DNA of 64,000 bases from Triatoma infestans (taxonomy: Eukaryota > Arthropoda > Insecta > Hemiptera > Reduviidae): the NCBI GenBank assembly GCA_011037195.1, contig JAAEAF010009248.1:1-64000 (forward strand), written 5' to 3'. Of the stretch, positions 24,601 to 36,800 are shown one piece after another; position 1 is the stretch's first letter; every line of letters starts with the position of its first letter. Position numbers and translations under genes: made by a program. The notes under the pieces were generated by a model, which worked only from the letters and a program-made list of their open reading frames with translations, did not search any database and was not told where the DNA came from.

Positions 24601-27600
24601 TACTTGGCACTAAATTGGTAGATGAAGGCTTGCTCACTTTGTTCGTTCGTAACATAATAAATCTGTTGTCAGAAAGGAAATTATATATACGCTTAAATAA
24701 CAAATTATTAGAACCACGATGGACTTGGTTAGGTCTTCCTCAGGGTGGTTTCTTAAGTCCGTTATTATACGCCCTTTACGCTCTTTAGAGAGCGACTCTT
24801 TGAGGGACGAAAACATAAGAGTGTTACAGTATGCAGATGACGTCCGTCTCTATTTTGTAGGGTCTTCCACTACGGAATGTATAGAAAAATGAAATAGGGC
24901 TAACAGTTTTTAAGTGACTGGACTCTGAAACATAGAGTTACAATATCGGAGCCTAAGTCTATGTTATATACGTTTTCTAGGATACGAAGGTTGCCACTGG
25001 GAGATAATGTTATATAGGTGGCTATTTTTTTAAAGTTGTGAAAAAAGTACCTGGAACTTACTTTAGACAAGACATTGACTTGGAAGTCTCATATCCAGGC
25101 AGTACTGAGAAAAGCAGGTTTTAACTTGAATTTATTAAGAGCTATTTCACATCATAAATAGGGAGCAGATCCTAATACTTCTTTGCTCTTTTATAGAGCA
25201 ACAATATGGAGCATCTTTTTCTTCGGTTGCTTCCTATATGGACAGGCGAGGAATTCTTTGTTACCCCATTGCAGATGTTTCAAAATAGGTGTCTTAGGCT
25301 CAGTTTGGTCTTTTGGGGGAGTATACCGCTCCATTCAGAATGTGGGGAGTTGTTTTTCGAACAAGGAACGCAATTATTATGTAACAGCGTTCTCCTAAAA
25401 ATAATGTCTTCCAATAATTAATATGAAAAAAGCTTTGCCAGTTGAATTCAAAAGAACTTACTCACAGCTATTGGAAACATAAAAATTCTACTCTCTTGGC
25501 GTGTGGTTTCAGAAATGTTGCTTCTTTAAAGTCAGTTTTTTTTTTTTGAGGGTTCTGTACGGCGACCATGATTTTGATCTATTGTATCCCCTCTGGTGCC
25601 GAGGATGAGCTGGCTCATCTACAGCACCCTCCCCAGTTGATCTCCCTAAGGAATCCCAAAATCTAGGATGGGTATTTCCCTAAGGAAGGTTCTAGGATTT
25701 CCTAGGAGGGGAAGGATTTTTTTTAAGGGAGGGGAAGGATTTCCTCCTCCCCTAACTGGTCACGGCCCAGACTACTAAATCTTCTTAGAATGACGGCATC
25801 ACAGACTGTGAGAAGATGTATCGGAGTTTCCTCCATCTCTGCACAGAATCTGCATGTGCCATGATCTTCTAGGCCAAGCTTCCTCAGGTGTCCCCTTAGT
25901 CTGCAATGCCCCGTAAGGAATCCCGCAAGAATACCGATCCTGTTCTTACTCAGACTGATGCAGGCTTTCGACCTTTCCTGGTTATAAACACCCAGACAGA
26001 CTTTGGCCTGCCTCACTCCGGGGATGATATTCCAGAGACGAGCTCTTTTCGCAACCTCCTCTTTCTTGATTTCTTCTAAGAGCCGACATGTCCCGGCACC
26101 CAATATAGGGTAACTTTATTTCTTCTGCCTAGGTCATTGAGCTTACCTAGCCATTCCCATACCATTTTAGAACTGATAACGTAAGAACTCAGTGCTTTAA
26201 TGGCCGCCTGACTATCGGATAGGATAACTATCTCCTGATCTTCCGATATCTTCTGTCAAAGTTCAACTGAACGCACCTTCCAATAGCGTGAATTTCCGCC
26301 TGGAAGATGCTAGGAAACCTACCCACGAGTGCCGAGTGTTGGTTCTAGGCCCAAACACTCCTGCCCCGGGTCCTTCGAGGGTCTTAGACCCATCTATATA
26401 CCACTTAGTGGCATGCTTGCTAATACTAGGTAGGGCGGATCCTTCGCTCCACTCCCTTTTCGTACTTAGCTTCGTAGAAAAATTACTAACGAAACTATAT
26501 TTCTTAGACATACTATCTCTAGGAAGCTTCCAGGGGAGGGAGCCTCCAGAAGGAAACGTCCGCTCCCTAGAGCTTAGCCCATATCCCCCACGCCCTCGCA
26601 TGTGATTCTGAGGGGGGCTCCCTTCGCCACCCTTTCCACTACTAGGTGGAGCGGTGTGAGATTGAGAGTGACCTCAATCCCTGCCGTGGGACATGTCCTC
26701 ATTCCCGTCGGGTTTAGGCACGCAAGTCGCTGTACTTTGTCAAGAATCTTCTTGACCTTCTCGAGTTTTGTTCTGCTATATCACGCTACTGCGCGGTAGG
26801 TGATAATAGGTCTCACCATCATGGTGTACATCCAGATAAGAATGCGAGGAGTACATCGCCAGGACTTGCCCGCCACCTCCTACACACCATGAGAGCGCGA
26901 GTGGCCTTACTGGCAGTTAATTCAACATGCCTATTCCATTGGAGCTTAGTATCAACAGTTACTCTAAGATATTTAACTTCCTTCTTCAACTCTAAGTCGA
27001 CTCCAGCTAACAGGATGCTTTTCAGATGTGGAAGAGTCCTTCGCCTTGTAAAAGGACTACCGTGGTTTTTGTTGGGTTAATTCCCACCCTTAAAGAAAGG
27101 CACCATCTAATGGTGATATCTAAATCCCTTTGTAATATTTGGCATTGGGTTTTTTCGAACTTGCCTCTAGCAATTATGACAATATCGTTGGCATAACCCT
27201 GACAGGAGATGTCGAGATCCGTCAATTTGCAGAGGAGTTCTTCTACTATTAGGCTCCACGTGAGGGGTGACTAAACCCCCCCTTTGGGGACAGCCTCTAG
27301 TCGTACTGACTCTTATGGTTCGTTGTCCCACCATTGTCTCCTCTGTTCGTGTGGACAACATCTCATTCATCCACCTCACCATGGTGCCGTCCACTCCCCG
27401 TTTAATTAGGGGCCTACTGACAGCATCATGAGAGTTGTTGTCAAAGGCGCCCTCTATGTCAAGAAAGGCGCAAATGGCCATTTCCTTAACATCTAGAGAT
27501 TCCTGGATTGCACTCATCAGTTCATACAGAGCGGTATCCGTTGATCTTCCCGCTCAGTATGCATGCTGTCGCGGGTGTAAAGGCACCCTCTCCAGGATCT

Positions 27601-30600
27601 CTGTTCTTATATAATTATCCAAGTCCTTTTCCATTGCCTTATGAAGAAAAGACGTAAGGCAAGTAGACCTGAAGGATTTAGGTAAGGTGGAGTCCCAATT
27701 CCTGGTTTTCGGGATGAACACCACCCTCGCCCTCCTCCATGGCCTCGGTATATACCCGATGCCAGACTACTTCGACTTACCCGAACCAGGTGTGGGAAGA
27801 TCTCCGCTATGCCCCTCTGCAGAAGGGCAGGAAAGACCCCATCCACTTCTGGTGACTTGTAGGGCAGAAAGGAGCTGATTGCCCATTCCAGCCTTGAAGA
27901 TGTGCAGATGGTTCTAGCAATCTCCCAGTCTACCCTGCCAGGCTTGCCGGGTTTCATTACTTCCATTACATCTTCTCACGGTAAACTCCCCGGGAAGTGG
28001 GTATCTAACAGGAGATGAGCCCTCTGCTCTTCATCCTGGTATTACTACCATCAGGTTTCCTGAGGGACATATGAGCTCCCATGCCGTGCTTGGCCATTGC
28101 TTTATGCAATCTGGCCGCCGCAGGCGGGGAGCCAATGTCCCCACAGAATTTCTTGAAGCTACTCCTCTTTGCTTTCCTTATTTCTTTGTTGTAGGAAGTC
28201 AGCCCCAAGGTGTAGCTTTGCCAGTCTCCCGTGCGCTTATCCCTATTATAGAGCTTCCGCACCTGAGACCTCAGCCTTGCCAGCTCTTTGCTCCACCAAG
28301 GGGCATCCCTACTACAATGTAATCTGCTAGTGGGGCAGCTATCCTCAAAGGCGCCTATGATTGCCCCATTAACCTCTTCCAAATAATACTCCAGCTCCAG
28401 CCGACACTGTGGCGCCTTCACAGCGCCAATACGGCTGAGAGCACAACCTAAATTGGTTTTAAATTCGTCCCAGTTTGTTCGTCTGGGATTCCCCCAATCA
28501 GTCTCCCCGTCACTGAGCCCCTAAAGATCATACATAATGATCCTATGGTCTGAAAAGGAAGGGCTCGTTCCAGACCTTCCAGTTCCGAACGAATTGCCCG
28601 ATACTCTGCTACCTATCGTGAGATCAAGAACTTCCCTTCTAACTCTAGTCACAATCGTGGGTGATGTCGTGGGCTACTGCCCTCTCTAGCGCCCTTGCTT
28701 TTTTGCCTCCGCCCTCGCCTCCGGAGGGCTCATGCCCTCAGAGCGCGCGGAGATACGGCCTAACGCCCGCCCCGCTAAGGCCTCTTCTCAAGGGATCATC
28801 TATCGCTCCCGGTTGTCCCCAGCAGCGTCCTCTTCTTTCCCCTGAGGCGCTTTTTCCCTCCTGGTGTCTCCGCCATCCTACCTGCACCAGGAGGATGAGT
28901 GGGAGCCTTCTCACTCCCTTCCTCGTTCTTCTTGCCCGATGGGCACAGCTCGTTCTGGTGGTACTAGGCCCAGCAATTCCTTCATTCCCCCTGGGAGCTT
29001 GCTTCTGAGAGGTCTGGTGCTCAGCATGCACATCAGCGGAAGCTGCCCTTCTTCGTTTGTGCATGCCAACTTGATGAGCAATGCTCATCCTGCTTGTACT
29101 GGGTGTTACCTGCATATCCATCTCATTAGGAGGCTAGCTCCCTTGTGTTTTGGACTACAGCATGTAGTACGGCGGTGCCTGCCCGCCTGTTTCTCCTTTT
29201 CTTCTTTTTTAATTTTGTTTATTATTCCATGGCTGATCCCACGAGTAGCTAGGAAATTCTTGCGTCGACTGTGCCAGAGCCCCGCATGACATAGTAGGGC
29301 CATTTATTACTCCCTGATTTGGCCCGGTTTCAGGGAGACACCGTTATATACAGCCTGCATTACCCCCCCCCGGCTGCAAACTCTATGGGCACGGTACGCA
29401 TAACACCCTGTTTTGGGGGGAGGTGCACTCCGAGGCTGCCCCCAGGGACACCGCCTCGGATGACCGACGGGCTACCTATTCCGCCGGGGACTTTCATCAA
29501 CGTCCGCCGAGTTTTGTAACAAACAGGGTTAACTCGAGAAGGTTGCAGTAATACTAAATGCTGCGCTCGAACGGTCCCCATGAATAGGAGGTGAAGTCTG
29601 CTATTCATCCTGGGGCTTCCCGCTAAACTGGAGAAACCCCTTGACCTCTTTAAAGTCAGTTATTTTTTCTTCTGATAAACTTGTTGGTTTTTGTATGATA
29701 GACACTGCTACCAAGCAATACCTCCTGTAAAATCTTGAGAGGATTATTCGTAGTTCCCAGGGCAAATAAGATATCTTATTTTCTTGAATGATTTACAGAA
29801 ATAGTTCCGGGATCGCTTTTATTTTGTCCAGCTCTAAAATGAATGCAAAGATCGGAGGTGCATATCATGATCCTCTTACCAATGCCAGTTTTAAGTTTAA
29901 ACTAACGAAATACGCAACTGTGTATACTGCAGACATAGGGGCTTTAAATGAAGCTTTGATCTATTGTCTATTACTACCCTTCAAGGATTTATCTATTATT
30001 AGTGGCAGTAGAAGCGCATTGCAAAAAGTAGAAAATTGGAGCCACATTTGAGCCCTGAAACATTTAGTCACAAACATAGATAAAACTCTTTATCAATTGC
30101 ACGCCCAAAACAAAGTTGCATATATGGGTAAAGGGTCACTGTAGTATTCGCAGCATGAATCGGTGGCTCTATTGACGAAAACAGCTGCCACAGATGGGGT
30201 GATACTAGACATAAAATTACTGCATACTGACTTGAGAAGCTGGGTTGGAGGCAACCTTGAGAGGGGAGGCAGTACCAATATAAAGAGTCTATTAAAGTTC
30301 TCTTTTATAAATAACTGTTTCCAAGAGCAGCGCATAACTTATGGATAAGGGAAAATGTACACCAAAAATGTTAGCGATGCACATTATTAGGCTGCGCTCT
30401 AATTATGGGATAAGGAAGAATTTCTACACAAAATCGGCAAAACTTCCTCGCCTTTATGTAGCAACTGCGGTGAGACTGAAAGTTTGGAACATATTATAAT
30501 GCAGTGCAACAAATACCAATCAGAAAGGCGCGAGATGTTTAATCACTTGGGAAAGATTACCCGCTTTCCTCTTACGTTTAAAGCATTGCTTTCCTGTGAT

Positions 30601-30782
30601 ATTTATGAGATGTATGAAATTCTTGAAGAATACATGCATTTAATTTATTGTGGATATCCATGTAGCATGTTTTGCATCTAGCTCTTGCTTAGTTTTAGGA
30701 TTTAGATTAAGGATTACGGGTGCGGGTAATATTGAGTACTCCCCCAGGTGTGTAGAATGTGAAACAAAAAAATATATATGTA

Positions 30783-30822
<40 letters not shown>

Positions 30823-33800
30823 AGTGAGTGTATGGGGCATGTATTAAGTAGTATTAAGTTAAGAATATGTCTGTATGTAGTGTATATAGAATTTATTTTA
30901 ATATTTTTGTGGTTGCATGTTTTTATTAGAATGAAAGTATTATACCATTATTGTGGATTATTTTTTGTTTTAGATTAAATTTCTAGAGGAATGATGATTG
31001 GTGGGAATGAGTGTGGAGGGGCCAATACCGCCAGGGGCGGCAACTTTTGGTCGTGTAGGAAGTCTTCCTGCACTATTTTAATTTAGGAAGCCACTTTCTC
31101 ATGGAGGGGCGATCTAAGCCGGGATTGGCTACCCCGGCACCTGTGTGATTGTGAGTATGAAGAATGTGTAAATATTTTTAATTTAGATTAATTATTGAGG
31201 GGGGAATTGGTATGTATGTAAGAATAGGTATGTTTGTATTTATTGTGTATGGTGAAATATGTATGCATGTGTCTATTAACTGATAAGAACGTGTTACATG
31301 AAGTTGTAAATGTGCATATGCTGGATATCGCCAATTGTGAAGGAGTAATATGCACCATTGTGGCTTGCAAAAAAAAAATATCGTATGCTTACATGGTGGT
31401 GAGAGAAATTAGGTATTGAAGTTTGATGATCTAAGTAAGTGCTAAAAATTTCTTATTGCAACTACCAGTACTTAAATTTCTGATAAACTGGTCATTTCTA
31501 CTATTTGGGGGCTCACCAGCTCCCTTTGGTACGCCCATGAATGACAGTACTGTATATGCAATGATAACAAATGTTTTTCTTTTTCAATGACCATTATTTT
31601 TCTAAAGGTATTTTTTTTAAATTTTATGTTTTCCTTATGTTTGATTTATGTGTTTATTCTTTGAAGGAAATAATTTCACTTTCGTTTACTTTCTTGTTTG
31701 GTTTAATGAGAGTGTGTAGTGGAAGGACAAAATTGAAAATAATAGTTTAAAGTTTCTGAATATTTTATAGTATCCAAAATTGTATTTTTGTTAATATTTT
31801 ATAATTATTTTAGTGCTGTGAATTTACCTTCAAAAAGTGTGTATTTTAGAACCAGGTATAAAGTCCTGTTACTCGTACGGTTCAGGAACAATTATGGCAT
31901 TGTACTGTACTACCCCTTCTTCTCACAGGGGAGGAATTGAAACAAAGAGAAGAGATATTTTAAGGGAGTCTAAGCTCAACCTTCAAAGAGGACACTTCAG
32001 GAATTGCTCTCTTAGTATCAGTGCCAGTTTCACGATAAATTAAATAAGTTTATAATACCAAATAAGTTGTTATTATTATTTTAACAGAATATATTTATGT
32101 TAACAGTGGTGATATCTTAAATATTCCTATTACTTCTATCTCAAACATAATTACAAGCCCTTTTCGCTAAAACGCTACGCCACAAGCTACCTATACACAC
32201 ATCCACACCATTACATTACATTGGTGCCAGCTGTTTGGGATATTTTCAACGAGAATCCACAAATTTACAAGTACGTAAAAATTTTAATTTCATAATTAAA
32301 CAAATTATCCATCAGATAATTTGATTGTTTTTTTAAATTACTTTCTCAGCGGAAATATCTTCAATATTTCCCATTATTGAATTTTCTAGTGAATTTCATT
32401 TTTAAATTTTTGTAATTGTGCCACTTGTACCTCAATCCCTTTCGAATTTTGAATTTATGAGTGTACTTAATAGATCCCAAATTATAAAGATATTAAGCGA
32501 TAATAACCTTTCTGTTGGAGGCAATTTACTCCAATTACGTAGACGTCTTGAAAAATATAATCTTTCCCCAAGCAATTCGTTCACTGACAAAATGTATAAG
32601 ATTAATGGACAAGACATGGGCATCGACGCTGCTGTAGAATATTTACTTGCGCAGCAGCAATTAGCAAATCCTCCAATTAATAATCAACCTAGTCCCTTAA
32701 GGAATTTGCAATTAATCAATAGCTTACCTACCTTCGATGGCGAAAATTCAGCCAAAGTTTCAGATTTCCTTGACCAAATTAGCCATTGTGCTAGTCTTTC
32801 TGGCTGGGACGACGCTGCTAAATTAGAAATATTAGCACTTAGCTCTCAGGTTCTGCAAAAATATTTTATGACACCCAGAAAGCGGAATTACAACGCCAGG
32901 GTACAACTATAACGTATCCTCTAATTTCAGAGCGACTTCTAGCCCGATTTCGTAAGGAAAAAACACCCTTAGTCCTCTTACAACAGATGACTAATATTCA
33001 GTCCTTGCCCACTGAGTCTCCTGAAACATTCGCGGATAGGATTAGACATATCCAATCCGCCATTCATTTAAAAGCTCAAGCTAACCCACTCGAGGCCTTA
33101 CAAGCAATTCTAGATAAACTGGCCACTGACGCATTCTTGAAGTCACTTCCTCAACCGCTTCGTAATGAGGTGCGAACGAAGCTTCCTCAAAAATTAGATG
33201 AAGCACTTTCCTATGCCAATGCCCTAAAAGAAGTTCAGGCTTCTGAAACAAACCCCACAGTTTTCGCTGTAACTTCGAAAAATTCTAATCGTACACCTCC
33301 ATCTCCTTGTCGTTACTGTGGACAAATGCATTTCCACAGAGAATGCCCGCATCGTAATAAAAGTCAAAAGCAACAATTAAAACCAACTACCACTTGTAGA
33401 GTATTTAATGTAATAAGGAACAGACCTTGCCGCCATTGTTCCGGTCCACATTTTGACGTGGACTGCACCAATAAATTCAGACCAAAACCTCGTACTAACT
33501 TTGGCAAAATGCCTAACAATTTTAATGTACCAAAAAATTTCAATCGTAGGGTATATAATAATAATCGTTATAACAATAATAATAATAATCAATATTATAG
33601 TAATAATCATAGTCCTCGAATTAATTCAAACAATTCGCGATTTAACCCTTATTCAGATAGATCCCAGTATAGTCATAATAATGGTAACGAAACTAGCAAT
33701 AACCTCCAAAATAGGCCCACTTGCCAATATTGTTCAAAATTTGGACATACGGCTCGTAATTGTTTCCAAATACAGCCCAAAACGAGTTAGCCCTCAGTCG

Positions 33801-36800
33801 CTTTCTCGAAAACCTGATATGACTATGGCGCAATCATACCTGCTTCCATCAGTCCTGTCTAACTAGGTAATACCTAACTATGGCATCACGTCCCTTCATT
33901 TGCATGCGGACAATGTCGAAAATTCCAAATTTTCTGGCGAATTCATACTTTCGCAATTAAAAGGCAATTTCCAATTAATACTTGTAGAAACGTTCTTACA
34001 GGGTAATCATTAATTTACGCACGTATCTAACACTTAATAAATCCAACATTCAATTTTCAACCAGTACTCAAACGCACTAGTTTAGTACTAATCGCTAAGT
34101 TCACTAAAATCCCTAGTAACTAGCCACAAAATTTCTGTGCCACCTCGCGCACACAATGCATAACACTTGAAATAAAATACTTGACATAATCTCTTGAAAT
34201 AATTCTCAATATACCACACTTCTTAACTTTACATACTACCACATGTAAATGTTATATGTAAGAATTTGTTAATCTTAAGAATAAAAATTGTAAAATGTAT
34301 TGAAATATTTACTTTGGTTGTATAATCGACATATTATTTTTGTTTCAGCATTGAAAACTATCGTACTTGGAGTCATAAAATTATTCCGGCTTTAATATTT
34401 GTAATTATTGCATTGTATATTTTAAATAATAATTGTAATTTATTTTATGTTGCAGAAATCAAGATGACCACGTGAATTTTGTTTAATATTTTTATATATT
34501 AATATTGATTTTTTTTATTGTATTAAACTAATTAACTTATTTTTTTCAGTTCGCCTTAAAAGGCTTAGCTTTAATAATTTTTATACTATTTGTTGAAATT
34601 ATTGCATACATATCCATTATATTTTTATGCTGTAACAACTTAAAAATTTTAAATCTCTCTTTTGCAGCAGATCAAGCCTCTTCGTCGTCTGCACGATTGC
34701 ATGAGTATGAATGTTATTGCATGCGCATAAATTTAATTGCATGAAAATTGCATGTTACTTGTAAATATTTAAAATGATCATTCATTATTTGTAATTTAAT
34801 ACTCTGTTGAATACTATCATTTTCAGATACACAAGATTTTACCAAAGGAATTGACACTAAACTTCGGATTCCTCATGATCCTATAATCTTTCCGCATCCC
34901 GCTCGCTTATTAAATATATATATTTTTTATTTGCGTATTTTGTGTATTTATTTATTTGTTAATTATTTTTGAAATACTTAAGAGTTTTTTTTTTGTCCAT
35001 ATAGAGTTAATTCAAGAAACTACATACACACCTACAGTACCGACTTGTCTACCCATTGCCAGTCACTTCTTCATCCGCAACACTCTCACTCGCCAAGCAG
35101 TGTTCGCTGTTCACCTATCAGCCTACCACCACAGCAACGCTCACCCACTCACGCAGCGTTCGCTCGAGTAGAATACATTCAAACACCACAGCAACGCTCA
35201 CACCTTCAAGCAGCGTTTGCTCCAGAAGAAGATGACTGCACCCTACAACACACGGCCACCTTGCAGAGGTTACACACACGCCTCTCGATAACTTCCAAGC
35301 CTCTACAACTCCAGATTATCTCCCAAATTTTTCGTGCCGAAAAATTTCTCCAGGAGGGGGGATAATGTAGTGGAAGGACAAAATCGAAAATAATAGTTTA
35401 AAGTTTCTGAATATTTTATAGTATCCAAAATTGTATTTTTGTTAATATTTTATAATTATTTTAGTGCTGTGAATTTACCTTCAAAAAGTGTGTATTTTAG
35501 AACCAGGTATAAAGTCCTGTTACTCGTACGGTTCAAGAACAATTATGGCATTGTACTGTACTACCCCTTCTTCTCACAGGGGAGGAATTGAAACAAAGAG
35601 AAGAGATATTTTAAGGGAGTCTAAGCTCAACCTTCAAAGAGGACACTTCAGGAATTGCTCTCTTAGTATCAGTGCCAGTTTCACGATAAATTAAATAAGT
35701 TTATAATACCAAATAAGTTGTTATTATTATTTTAACAGAATATATTTATGTTAACAGTGGTGATATCTTAAATATTCCTATTACTTCTATCTCAAACATA
35801 ATTACAAGCCCTTTTCGCTAAAACGCTACGCCACAAGCTACCTATACACACATCCACACCATTACATTACAAGTGACAGTATTTTATCACTTTTTTTACA
35901 TAATATACCTAATTTTTTTTTAATCACTTAATTAAGCAAATTTATTTTGATTAATGTGTTTACTTTGTAACAAAATTTACCCACTTACGGCAAAATTAAA
36001 TTTAAAGTATCTGTCAGTAACCCGCCCCTAATATTTTTGGTTTCCAAAGCGCGCCCAATTCGTGTTATGATTGCTCATTATTTATCTCGCGCGTATTCGT
36101 CAGTCTTTTGTAAGCATCTTTTTCCTTTCGGATGTTTGAACCTCTTCTCTGCTCAGACACCCACGACTCATGATTGTTACGCTCAAACAAACTAGTCCTC
36201 TATTTGGTTTCAAACTCTAATAATGTAATAATTCTAATATCTAAACCTCCAAGTAATTAGTTTACATTAGTAAGTCACAGGGCTCCCTTGACTGTATCAT
36301 GGTTACCAAATGTCAGAAGACTCCTTATGTTTATCGAAATTCTTTTTATATTTCAGGCGGTGTGGGCCAACACTGCGCAAGTAGGCTGCGGCTATTCATA
36401 CTATAAAGAAATTGATGAGTACGGCAGTACATGGTACGCCGGATATTTGGTCTGCAATTATAATCCAGCGTTAGTACACTATCACCATTATTCACTTATT
36501 TATATAAGTATAATAAATAATTAAGTCGCTTGCAAAGTTATTAATCTAATTATATGACATCTTTGTCTAACTTGCATTTATTTATTTATGTTTTCTGTAA
36601 CTGCTGTAAGAGGGAGTACTTAAAATTTTATTTTACTTTTGGATGGTCCTGAGGGCTGCAGTAGCAGTAAGCTAAGCGCCCCTCTAAACTCCTACTTCCG
36701 TGTGTAATATTGATAAAATAATGTGTTACTAGAATTCCAGGTTTGAAGAAAATCTGTTGACTGCATGTTGCCTAGTGTAAATTTGTAAAATATTTTTCTG

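Larger units (their letters stand above)
25538..29646 (-). mobile_element. LOA-type non-LTR retrotransposon nested in I-like ORF2
   Basis: It is flanked by an exact 15-bp target duplication TCTTTAAAGTCAGTT (25523-25537 and 29647-29661) and has a T run at its left end (poly-A tail of a minus-strand element). It is 4.1 kb and clearly richer in G and C than its surroundings. Reading right to left: 5' UTR, ORF1, a truncated endonuclease, reverse transcriptase, RNase H and a Cys/His tail. Part of ORF1 and the N-terminal endonuclease are missing at about 28670, so this is an internally deleted copy. Confidence 0.88.
21241..31190 (+). mobile_element. I-like non-LTR retrotransposon (ORF1, endonuclease, RT, RNase H) with three nested insertions
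   Basis: After removing a Penelope-like 3' fragment (22266-23132) and a LOA element (25538-29646), the plus strand shows one non-LTR element of about 5 kb: ORF1 with three CCHC knuckles, an apurinic-type endonuclease, reverse transcriptase, RNase H and a 3' UTR with a (TG)n tract. Presence of RNase H places it with I/LOA-type elements rather than Jockey. All frames are broken. It lies in the CAP gene's third intron in the same orientation as the gene. Confidence 0.75.
31715..35871 (+). mobile_element. Gag-only LTR retrotransposon, copy 1 (young, non-autonomous)
   Basis: Two 506-bp LTRs (31715-32220 and 35366-35871) start TGTAGTGG and end CATTACA, and are flanked by AGTG on both sides (31711-31714 and 35872-35875), a 4-bp target duplication. 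I count two differences between the LTRs, so the insertion is recent. TGG of the primer binding site starts at 32222, and a purine tract AGGAGGGGGGATAA precedes the 3' LTR. The 3.1-kb interior has a gag gene and about 1.6 kb of AT-rich non-coding sequence. No protease, RT, RNase H or integrase is present. The element is in sense orientation in the CAP gene's third intron. Confidence 0.92.

Noticed and set aside
26288..29519. Several long plus-strand frames in the GC-rich region
   Set aside because: They are antisense shadows of the minus-strand LOA ORF1 and ORF2, which have the recognisable motifs.
31837..32043. Open frame inside the LTRs of the gag-only element
   Set aside because: It is present only because the LTR is duplicated, and it is not kept in the LTRs of copy 2.
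33377..33866. Ile-rich frames overlapping gag on both strands
   Set aside because: They are alternative readings of the Asn/Tyr-rich (AAT)n stretch in gag.
35045..35365. 106-codon frame before the 3' LTR of gag-only copy 1, considered as an extra gene
   Set aside because: The corresponding region of copy 2 has different frames and indels that are not multiples of three, and the sequence is a short tandem repeat rich in His, Gln and Ser.
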